This document shows positions 37,531 through 44,562 of a DNA stretch of 64,000 nucleotides, piece after piece; the first letter of the stretch is position 1; every line of letters starts with the position of its first letter. The stretch comes from Paraburkholderia phenazinium (GTDB lineage: Bacteria; Pseudomonadota; Gammaproteobacteria; Burkholderiales; Burkholderiaceae), in NCBI RefSeq assembly GCF_900141745.1, contig NZ_FSRM01000002.1, positions 1,178,001 to 1,242,000 on the forward strand, read 5' to 3'. Both the position numbers and the translations under genes were made by a program. A model generated the notes under the pieces. The model saw only the letters and a program-made list of their open reading frames with translations. It made no database searches and had not been told where the DNA came from.

Positions 37531-37552
37531 TCACCTTCCGGGGAGGGTGGTG
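37531..37552 (+). terminator. Imperfect hairpin after the tandem peptide genes
   Basis: TCACCTTCC and GGAGGGTGGTG can pair with one wobble around a short G loop, 13 bases after the peptide 3 stop and before the convergent LodB-like gene end. It is the third of the post-peptide hairpins and may act as a terminator; there is no T-run. Confidence 0.4.
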
Positions 37553-37585
37553 CTGCACACTTCAAGCGTTGGGACCACACGCGCT

Positions 37586-38524
37586 TTATCCCGCCCAGAG
37601 CAGGTCGGCGTTCGCGTAGCACTCTGCAAGCGCCGCTGTGCGGGACACATAAAACTGCACGATCCAGTCCGAGTACAACGCCTCGATGAGACTGGAGCTT
37701 TCGGGGTGGCGGCGAAGCTGTGCCGCCATCGATGCCGCGCGGGCGCCGGATTCGACAGCGAATCGGAATCCGTCGCCCGTGGCGGGATCGAGTTGCACGG
37801 CGGCGTCCCCGCATACGAAGTAGCCGGGGCCGGCTGCCTGCTGAAGGCAACGCCAACGGCGGCAATCACGCCATCGCCTGCCGATGGGCCACACGCCATC
37901 CGGCCATTGGACGGCGGTCTCACGCTGGGTTGACAGGGACGTCCAGATGGTCTGCGTGGCGGTCGCCTTGATCCACAGCCAGCCTTGCTGCGCGATTTCC
38001 CAGTGATTTTGCGGCGCTTGGGAGCTTGCTGCTGCTAGTCCACGCTCTAGCCACAATGCCGGGGAACCGATCGACTCTTCGAGTTGCATGGCACGCCGAA
38101 GCCAGCCGTTTGATCCGCTGGCGTCGATCACAATGGGGCTCGTGACCGACAATTCTCCCCAGCACACGCCGGAAATTCTGCCTTGCGCAACGTGCGGCTC
38201 GAGTCGGCCGGTAACGAGCGGAACGTATCGCACGCCTGTCTCGACAGCTTCGATCCTGAAGCATTGATCGAACTTGTCGCGCATCAGTGCGCGACCGGAC
38301 TGCGGTAAGGGTTCTGGGTCGAGCCAGATGTCGGCCGCGTGCGAAAGACGCGGAGCAAGAGCAGCAAGCAGCGTTACAGAGGCGTGTGAAAGGTACTCCG
38401 GTGCGCCGCTCGAACGGCCGCGTCCGAGCATGACGACCTCCAGTCCCGCACGCGCGGCTGTGATGGCCGCAGCGCAAGCAGCGGGTCCGTCGCCAATGAC
38501 GACAACATCTGCGTAGCTGTTCAT
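37586..38524 (-). CDS. lodB: LodB-like FAD oxidoreductase (quinone-cofactor maturation partner)
   Basis: 312 residues. N-terminal FAD Rossmann motif G-D-G-P-A-A-C-A-A-A with E/L at the end of strand 2, a middle domain with DASGSNGWLRR, and the second FAD motif C-G-D-A-A-V-Q-L-D-P-A-T-G-D-G-F. This is the tryptophan-halogenase/geranylgeranyl-reductase-like group to which LodB and GoxB belong, but it is short for the group (usually near 350-380). It follows the LodA-like gene by 51 bp. LodB proteins are needed to form the cysteine tryptophylquinone of LodA; that role is inferred here from pairing. Confidence 0.75.
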   Translation of the reverse strand: MNSYADVVVIGDGPAACAAAITAARAGLEVVMLGRGRSSGAPEYLSHASVTLLAALAPRLSHAADIWLDPEPLPQSGRALMRDKFDQCFRIEAVETGVRYVPLVTGRLEPHVAQGRISGVCWGELSVTSPIVIDASGSNGWLRRAMQLEESIGSPALWLERGLAAASSQAPQNHWEIAQQGWLWIKATATQTIWTSLSTQRETAVQWPDGVWPIGRRWRDCRRWRCLQQAAGPGYFVCGDAAVQLDPATGDGFRFAVESGARAASMAAQLRRHPESSSLIEALYSDWIVQFYVSRTAALAECYANADLLWAG

Positions 38525-38539
38525 TGCATGTCGCTAGCT

Positions 38540-38570
38540 AGCGGATGACGCGACGCGCGTCGCGCGTCAA
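38540..38570 (-). repeat. GC-rich inverted repeat between the LodA- and LodB-like genes
   Basis: The sequence around 38546-38569 alternates GACGCG and CGCGTC and can fold into a strong hairpin; a second small palindrome (GCTAGCTAGC) lies at about 38530. It sits in the 51-bp gap and could adjust LodB expression relative to LodA. Confidence 0.4.
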
Positions 38571-38575
38571 GCGCC

Positions 38576-40882
38576 TCACAGATAAAGCGCCAACGCTGCA
38601 GCACCTGGCGCGGCGGTGCGAACCTGGTTCAGCAGAGCGGTGGCGGTCGAATCGCAACACAGGGCCTTTGCATACGGCACGCGCAAGCGGCCCGGCGCAT
38701 TTTGCACCGGCTTTGGACCACGGTCGACCGGAAGCACAAACAGGAAGCGATAAGCGGTTTGCGCCCCCGGCGCCCGGTCGTCGACGCGACGCGCCGAGAC
38801 CAGCCACAAGCGGGTATGGGCGGGTGTTTGTCCAGAATCGCAGGCAGCCACAGCGTGACGTAGCGCCCTGATGCGCCGGATCAGCTCGGCAGCATCGACG
38901 TGCTGCAAGGAACCGAACAGCATATTGCCAGCGAGCGCATTCGCTACGTAATCCGAACGATAGATGTCGGCGTATTCTGCCATACCGTCTGGCGTCAGAT
39001 AAGGGCCATACTCACCGTCCCATCCGCGACAGTCCACGGCCATGCCCTTGACCACCAGCGGATGCGAAGGATGCAGGCCGATCTCCTCATCCAGCATCGG
39101 GATGGCGGTTGGAGCATCGGCACGATTGAAGGTGCGCGAAGCGTCCGGGCTGAGCGCGGGCCAGAAGCTGTTCGAGGCCGCGCATAGCTTGACGTCTTCT
39201 GCGAATGGACTGCCGAGTCCATGCGTCGCGAGAAAGATGCCGCCGCGATCGCCCGAATACGTCACGTCCCAGCCGGGTGCAAATACATTGGACGAAGCAT
39301 CCGACAGGAACGACACCATTCTCACGCTGGAAGCCACCGGTCCCGTGTGATGGTCGGTGCGGGCCGCGAGGCTGAATGCGACGGAGATCGTGGTGTCCCT
39401 GGAGGTGAATGCCGGCGCGCCGGTGAGCGGATCGCTATGGTCCGGGTTGGCAGTCAACCGTTCGCCGCTGAGCGACGAAGGACCGCCATTTCTGAACTGC
39501 GATTTAGGATCGGTGTGCGTTTGCCGAAACCAGCGTTCCAGCTCGACCTGGTCGGCATACGGATAGAAATCGGGTGCGGCGACGATCGAATAGGCGGGAA
39601 GAACGGGCAACGCTGATGGTCCGCCGAGCGCGACGCTAACCACGCCCTCGGCGCAATGGTCGATGAAGAACCGGGTGTCGTATCCGCCGTCTTTGACCTC
39701 GTCCAGAAATTTCACACGGTTGTCCGGGTGCATGCACATGTTCAGCGGCGCTGCGCTTCCACGTCCTGCGGGGTGACGGATGTTGATGAACTCCGGCGCG
39801 TTGCGCGGCTCGGGGTAGCGGAGCCAGTTCGGCGCGAAGTGTGGAAAGTAGAGTTGTCGCACTTCATCGACCCCCGCGAGAAACACCCGAAACAGGGAAT
39901 TGACGATGCGCATCGTGGTATAGCGCCGATTGACGATCTCGAGCAGCCACGGCCACTGGCGTGGCACTTTAAAGCTATATATTGGCGCGCTGTCGGTCTG
40001 CACGGACTCGATAAGCGGCAGAGGTTTGGGCATCACCAGCACGGCGGAACCGGATCGCACCAACGCCACTGCATCTCCAGCCTGGCCGCTGCTCGTCATG
40101 GTGAACGGCGGTGCGTCGAGGTTTGCCGAGCGCGGCACCTTAACGCCCCATGTCGCCTGCGCCGCGCGTTTGAGCTTGTCGCCGACATGGTGTTGCATGA
40201 AGGAGAGCGAAACAGAGATTCCGGGAATGCATTCCGGGCCTTCGAACAGCTTGTAGACAGGCGTCACGAAGTCCCGCTCGTGATCACGCATTTGCTCGCC
40301 TTCGATTAGCGCTAGCGCGTGCGGTCCCTTTTGGCGACGGACAAGGAACGCGCCGAAACGTGCCGGTAGCACGCGGACGTGTGCCACGTCTCCGGCATTG
40401 GGCGAAAAGCCGCGACCAAGCGGATCGAACAGAGCTTCGACGTCGCCATTGCGGGCAATACCCAGGCGCGAAAACACCATGTCGGCGTGTACCTGGTGGC
40501 CGGTGCGGCGGGCCGGCCGATACTGGTAGGCAAGCACTGCGACGTTCAGCTCCGGCCAGTCGCCGGGTGGCCCTGCTAGTGAATAAACGTAGTTCTCCAA
40601 TAGATCCAGTTCGTCGAGCGAGATGCTTTCACCCACGGACTGCTCCGCGGGACGCGCGAGCACGTGATAAAGCAGGCTACGTGCCGGGTCTCCGGGTTCG
40701 ATGGCCCGGTACGTGGTGCGGCATAAGTCGCAGACAAGCGGATCGGTCCAGTCGATCTTCAGCGCACGGGCGAGTTCGCTCACGGTGTCCGTTGCGCGAA
40801 GATTGAGGCCGTGACGCGCGAACGCCGCTTCCCAGCCAGGGGCGATGCGATTCAGTAAATCGCGTACAAGATCAACGAGCAT
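38576..40882 (-). CDS. lodA: LodA/GoxA-like CTQ-dependent amino-acid oxidase
   Basis: 768 residues; ATG at 40882 behind GGAGGTCGCCG. It has the LodA-family landmarks: a conserved motif around the crosslink Cys (K-L-C-A-A-S-N-S-F-W-P-A-L-S-P-D, C567) and a downstream Trp in R-G-W-D-G-E-Y-G-P (W621), the two residues expected to form cysteine tryptophylquinone; FRNGGPSSLSGERL and FFIDHCAEGVVSVALGG also fit. LodA (726 aa) oxidises lysine and GoxA glycine, releasing ammonia and hydrogen peroxide, and LodA is antimicrobial. The substrate here is unknown. No signal peptide is seen, as in LodA. The N-terminal 200 residues are less conserved. Confidence 0.78.
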   Translation of the reverse strand: MLVDLVRDLLNRIAPGWEAAFARHGLNLRATDTVSELARALKIDWTDPLVCDLCRTTYRAIEPGDPARSLLYHVLARPAEQSVGESISLDELDLLENYVYSLAGPPGDWPELNVAVLAYQYRPARRTGHQVHADMVFSRLGIARNGDVEALFDPLGRGFSPNAGDVAHVRVLPARFGAFLVRRQKGPHALALIEGEQMRDHERDFVTPVYKLFEGPECIPGISVSLSFMQHHVGDKLKRAAQATWGVKVPRSANLDAPPFTMTSSGQAGDAVALVRSGSAVLVMPKPLPLIESVQTDSAPIYSFKVPRQWPWLLEIVNRRYTTMRIVNSLFRVFLAGVDEVRQLYFPHFAPNWLRYPEPRNAPEFINIRHPAGRGSAAPLNMCMHPDNRVKFLDEVKDGGYDTRFFIDHCAEGVVSVALGGPSALPVLPAYSIVAAPDFYPYADQVELERWFRQTHTDPKSQFRNGGPSSLSGERLTANPDHSDPLTGAPAFTSRDTTISVAFSLAARTDHHTGPVASSVRMVSFLSDASSNVFAPGWDVTYSGDRGGIFLATHGLGSPFAEDVKLCAASNSFWPALSPDASRTFNRADAPTAIPMLDEEIGLHPSHPLVVKGMAVDCRGWDGEYGPYLTPDGMAEYADIYRSDYVANALAGNMLFGSLQHVDAAELIRRIRALRHAVAACDSGQTPAHTRLWLVSARRVDDRAPGAQTAYRFLFVLPVDRGPKPVQNAPGRLRVPYAKALCCDSTATALLNQVRTAAPGAAALALYL

Positions 40883-41207
40883 CGGCGACCTCCGCGTGGC
40901 GTTGCTATGCGAACTCTGCTTCTGGCGTGCGATGCGTTGACGGTCTCTTGCCTGGTATGAATGCCGGTTTCGGCGCGTTACTGCCCAGACTAATATAGGT
41001 GATTCATGTGCTTGCGGTACTAGCGGATGTCCCTGGTCGTATCGCGGTGTTCCTGTTTGCAGGAAGCGTTGTTCTTTTCAAAACGATCTGGAGTCCGTTA
41101 TTTCAATTGCGCGCAAGCGCGCGCGTTCTTCTATTGATGGTCGGTAGACGCCAGCCGACGCGGCAACAGGACTGATCGACGATGAACTACCGGCTCCCAG
41201 CCCTCTC
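40883..41207. other. Divergent promoter region between lodA-like and molybdenum hydroxylase genes
   Basis: 325 bases, AT-rich near 40985-41010 (CTAATATAGGTGATT) and 41075-41110. It must carry divergent promoters for the two oxidoreductase operons. No sigma54 GG-N10-GC element with a good -24 box was found on either strand, unlike the regions ahead of the peptide genes. Confidence 0.45.
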
Positions 41208-43490
41208 ATGCTAACGCGCAGAACCTTCCTGATCGGTGGTCTCGGCGTCGCCGGCGCCCTGGTCGTGGGGTGGTCGGCGTTGCCGCTGCGCCAGCGTCTG
41301 GCAGGCTCCGCGCCATTGCCGGTACAGGGCGCGCAGGTGCCGCTCAACGGCTGGGTCAAGGTTTCGTCGGACAACAGCGTGACAGTGATGATGTGCAAAG
41401 CGGAAATGGGCCAGGGCATCTATACCGGAGCGGCCATGCTGCTCGCAGACGAGATGGATGCCGATTGGGCGCGGGTGAAGGTCGAGCAGTCGCCGATCGA
41501 CAAGATCTACAACAATCTGGATAACATCATTGGCGATCTTCCGTTTCGCCCCGACGATCACGGTGTCTTCGAAGAGTTGACCGTCTGGATGTTACGCAAG
41601 GCTTCGCGTGATTTCTTCGGCACGATGATCACGGGCGGCTCCACGAGCATCAACGACCTGTGGCAGCCGATGCGCGAAGCCGGCGCAAGCGCGCGCATGA
41701 TGTTGTGCGGCGCGGCAGCCGAACAATGGCACGTACCGGCGGGCGAATGCCGCGCCGAGAACAGCCGCGTGCTGCATCCGTCGGGACGTTCGGCAAGTTT
41801 CGGCGAGTTGGCCGAACTCGCGGGCCAGCAATCGCTGCAGACGCACGTCGTGCTGAAGACACCAGCGCAGTTCAGGCTGATCGGCAAACCGGTCAAGCGT
41901 ATCGATGGGCCGTCCAAGCTCGATGGGAGTGCGAAGTTCGGTATCGACGCGTTGCCGGACGGGTTGTTGTACGCGAGCGTGCTGATGTGTCCGACACTGG
42001 GAGGAACGCTCAAGGATTGCGACGACTCGGTGGCCCGCGCTTTACCAGGTGTCGTCAAGGTGCTGAAGGTCGATGCCTATAACGGCGGCACCGGCGGTGT
42101 AGCGGTGATTGCGGAGAATGTCTTCATTGCGATGTACGCGCTCGATGCCGTTGCCGCCTTGGGGATTGAATGGAACCATGGTGCAGCGGCCGAAGTTTCG
42201 GATTCCGACGTGGTTCGCAGCCTCACGGATGCCCTGGAGCATTCGGAAGGGCATGCTTACTATAGCCGGGGCGATGTCGACGGCGCCCTGAAAACAGCTG
42301 CCCGGGTGGTGAGCGCCGAATACCGTGCGCCGTATCTCGCGCACGCGCCTCTTGAACCCATGAACTGCACGGTACAGGTCACGGCCGACGGCGCCAAAGT
42401 CTGGGTCTCCACTCAGGTCCCGGCACTCGTGCGGAAGCAGGTGGCGAAGGTGTTGCACATGGATACCGACAAGGTGGAGGTGCAGGTGTTACTCCTCGGT
42501 GGAGGGTTCGGCAGGCGCCTGGAAGTGGACTACGTATCGCAGGCGGCCGCCATCGCGAGTGAGGCTGACGGCAGGCCGGTGCAGACGATCTGGAGCCGTC
42601 CGCAAGACATGACGCACGACTTCTACAGACCCGCCTGCGTGTCCCGCTTCAAGGCCGGGCTGAATCGCGCAGGCGAGCTGGTGGCGTGGCGCAACCTGTC
42701 GGCCAGCCAGTCGGCCGTTGTTGCATCGCTCAAGCGCAACTATGGTATCCCCGACCCGCTGCGCGATCGCACCACGGTGGAGGGCGCGTTCGACCAACCC
42801 TACGAGTGGCCCAATCTGCGGGTTGCGCAAACCACGGTCGACCTGCCGGTTCCGGTCGGGTTCTGGCGTTCGGTAGGGCATTCGCATCAGGCATTTTTTG
42901 TCGAGAGCTTCATGGACGAACTGGCCGCGGCCGCAGGCAAGGATCCGGTGGAGTTCCGGGCGGCTTTGCTCGAGCATCATCCACGGCATCTTGCGGTGTT
43001 GCGGCGTGCCGCTGTGCTTTCGAACTGGGGGCGTCCGCTTGCGCGAACCTCTGACGGCGCTGCCTGCGCGCGCGGCATTGCGCTGCACGAGGCGTTTGGC
43101 AGCATCGTCGCGCAGGTGGCGGAGGTGTCGATCGGCGCGAACAAAACCGTGTGTGTGCGGCGGGTGGTCTGTGTGCTCGATTGCGGTACGCCCGTGAACC
43201 CGAACCTGATATGCCAGCAGGTGGAAAGCGGCATCGTGTTCGGCCTGTCGGCGGCATTGTACGAAGCCATCACGATCGACCACGGGCAGGTGCAGCAGCA
43301 GTACTACAGCGACTTCCCAATCGTGCATATGGACGACTGCCCCGTCATCGACACCGAGATCATGTCGAGTGAAGCCGAGCCTCAAGGCGTGGGCGAAATT
43401 GCCACGCCACCCGTAGCGGCGGCCGTGGCCAATGCGATTTTTGCGCTGACTGGTCAGCGCCTGCGCACGCTGCCATTGCAACTCGCGTAA
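41208..43490 (+). CDS. iorB: Tat-exported molybdenum hydroxylase large subunit (isoquinoline 1-oxidoreductase type)
   Basis: 760 residues. A Tat signal (M-L-T-R-R-T-F-L-I-G-G then VAGALVVGW) precedes the aldehyde oxidase/xanthine dehydrogenase Mo-cofactor domains: GWVKVSSDNSVTVMMCKAEMGQGIYTGAAMLLADE, MITGGSTSI, KRIDGPSKLDGSAKFGIDA, LLGGGFGRRLEVDY, and the catalytic base in Q-G-V-G-E-I-A-T-P-P. It matches the beta subunit of isoquinoline 1-oxidoreductase-like enzymes, which hydroxylate heterocycles or oxidise aldehydes in the periplasm. The 2Fe-2S subunit gene follows 15 bases later. Confidence 0.88.
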   Translation: MLTRRTFLIGGLGVAGALVVGWSALPLRQRLAGSAPLPVQGAQVPLNGWVKVSSDNSVTVMMCKAEMGQGIYTGAAMLLADEMDADWARVKVEQSPIDKIYNNLDNIIGDLPFRPDDHGVFEELTVWMLRKASRDFFGTMITGGSTSINDLWQPMREAGASARMMLCGAAAEQWHVPAGECRAENSRVLHPSGRSASFGELAELAGQQSLQTHVVLKTPAQFRLIGKPVKRIDGPSKLDGSAKFGIDALPDGLLYASVLMCPTLGGTLKDCDDSVARALPGVVKVLKVDAYNGGTGGVAVIAENVFIAMYALDAVAALGIEWNHGAAAEVSDSDVVRSLTDALEHSEGHAYYSRGDVDGALKTAARVVSAEYRAPYLAHAPLEPMNCTVQVTADGAKVWVSTQVPALVRKQVAKVLHMDTDKVEVQVLLLGGGFGRRLEVDYVSQAAAIASEADGRPVQTIWSRPQDMTHDFYRPACVSRFKAGLNRAGELVAWRNLSASQSAVVASLKRNYGIPDPLRDRTTVEGAFDQPYEWPNLRVAQTTVDLPVPVGFWRSVGHSHQAFFVESFMDELAAAAGKDPVEFRAALLEHHPRHLAVLRRAAVLSNWGRPLARTSDGAACARGIALHEAFGSIVAQVAEVSIGANKTVCVRRVVCVLDCGTPVNPNLICQQVESGIVFGLSAALYEAITIDHGQVQQQYYSDFPIVHMDDCPVIDTEIMSSEAEPQGVGEIATPPVAAAVANAIFALTGQRLRTLPLQLA

Positions 43491-43505
43491 GTGGTGGGAG
43501 AGAAC

Positions 43506-43964
43506 ATGCTAACGCTCGACATCAACGGCAAGAAGGTGATGGTGAAATCGGATCCGGCTACACCGCTGCTTTGGGTGCTGCGGTGCGAACTCGGTATGAC
43601 GGGCACCAAGTTCGGCTGCGGGATTGGTGTGTGCGGAGCCTGCACGGTCCATCTGGATGGTGCGGCCCAGGTGTCGTGCCAGGCTGTCATCTCCACGCTG
43701 GGCAACAGCAGAATCACCACGATAGAAGGACTCGGAGGCGCCGAGGCCGTCGCGCTCAAGGCCGCGTGGAGCAACATCGACGTGGTGCAATGCGGTTATT
43801 GCCAGAGCGCGCAACTGATGGCGGCCTCGGCACTTCTGAAGCAGAAGCCAACGCCGAGCGACAAGGACATCAACGACGCGATGTCGAACGTGGTGTGCCG
43901 TTGCGGCACCTATCCGCGTATCCGGGCGGCCATTCACGAGGCCGCTCGAAAGAAGACCGGGTAA
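43506..43964 (+). CDS. iorA: 2Fe-2S subunit of the molybdenum hydroxylase
   Basis: 152 residues from the ATG at 43506 behind GGGAG; an upstream GTG at 43491 is not needed. It has both clusters of the xanthine-dehydrogenase small-subunit family: plant-type C-G-I-G-V-C-G-A-C-T with a fourth Cys in VSC, and the alpha-helical C-G-Y-C ... C-R-C-G. It moves electrons from the Mo centre of the partner subunit. No signal peptide is present, as expected if it is carried out with the Tat-tagged large subunit. The large-before-small gene order is the reverse of the usual iorAB. Confidence 0.9.
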   Translation: MLTLDINGKKVMVKSDPATPLLWVLRCELGMTGTKFGCGIGVCGACTVHLDGAAQVSCQAVISTLGNSRITTIEGLGGAEAVALKAAWSNIDVVQCGYCQSAQLMAASALLKQKPTPSDKDINDAMSNVVCRCGTYPRIRAAIHEAARKKTG

Positions 43965-43995
43965 AGCGTTAGTGCTTGTTCGTGTCTATGTCTGA

Positions 43996-44193
43996 CTATG
44001 ATTTGGCGGTTGGAACAGGTTGACGCATGGATGAAAAGCCTTGCGGATATTCGACGAGACGGGTTGGGTTTGGTGCTGGTTGCAGAAGCGAGCCGTACTG
44101 TGCCCCGCTTCGCGCGCCACCTACGATGGCTGTCATGGCCTGCCTGTCGAGTTCGACGCTGTCTGGAAGATCCTTGATTGCGATGATAGCCAT
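43996..44193 (-). CDS. GG-leader peptide 4 (short, Pro-rich core)
   Basis: 65 residues; ATG at 44193 behind AAGGAACAACC. The 26-residue leader (I-K-D-L-P-D-S-V-E-L-D-R-Q-A-M-T-A-I-V-G-G) follows the shared consensus, with V instead of R before GG. The 39-residue core is the shortest of the six and different in character: five prolines, three arginines, two tyrosines, no Cys (ARSGAQYGSLLQPAPNP...). It is basic rather than Asn/Gly-rich. It converges on the molybdenum hydroxylase operon and has a weak sigma54-like element 69 bases upstream. Confidence 0.8.
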   Translation of the reverse strand: MAIIAIKDLPDSVELDRQAMTAIVGGARSGAQYGSLLQPAPNPTRLVEYPQGFSSMRQPVPTAKS

Positions 44194-44562
44194 GGTTGTT
44201 CCTTATGTCGTGATCGCCTGATTGCGTGGAATGAAGGTAGAGCTCTTCGGAATGTGACGGAGCAGCGGGAAATCCATAAAGGACTGCTTCGATTCAGTAT
44301 AGACAATGCATCGCTCGCACGTGTTTTGCTCTGCACGGATGCGCCTGGCGCGATGACTGGGAAGTGATGGGCTGAAACCAACACAATAGGGCGATGCTGT
44401 TAGAAGCGGCACAACACCTGTGTATTGCAGGACGCTCTTGTGACATTGTTGTGTAATCCTGAATTGCGGAAGGCATGGGTGCGGACTAGTATCGATCGTG
44501 AGCATGTAACTTCTTACGACAGGTTGATTACGGTTTATCGGGAGCTGCGTGGCTTTAAAAAA
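44194..44562. other. Divergent spacer between peptide 4 and the kinase gene
   Basis: 369 bases. On the reverse strand TGGATT-TCCCG-CTGCT (44276-44261) has GG-N10-GC spacing and lies 69 bases from the peptide 4 start, the same distance as at the stronger sites, but its -24 box is poor. CCAACA at 44378-44383 is one copy of the motif repeated upstream of peptides 5 and 6. The kinase frame is open back to 44425, so part of this stretch may be coding. Confidence 0.4.
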
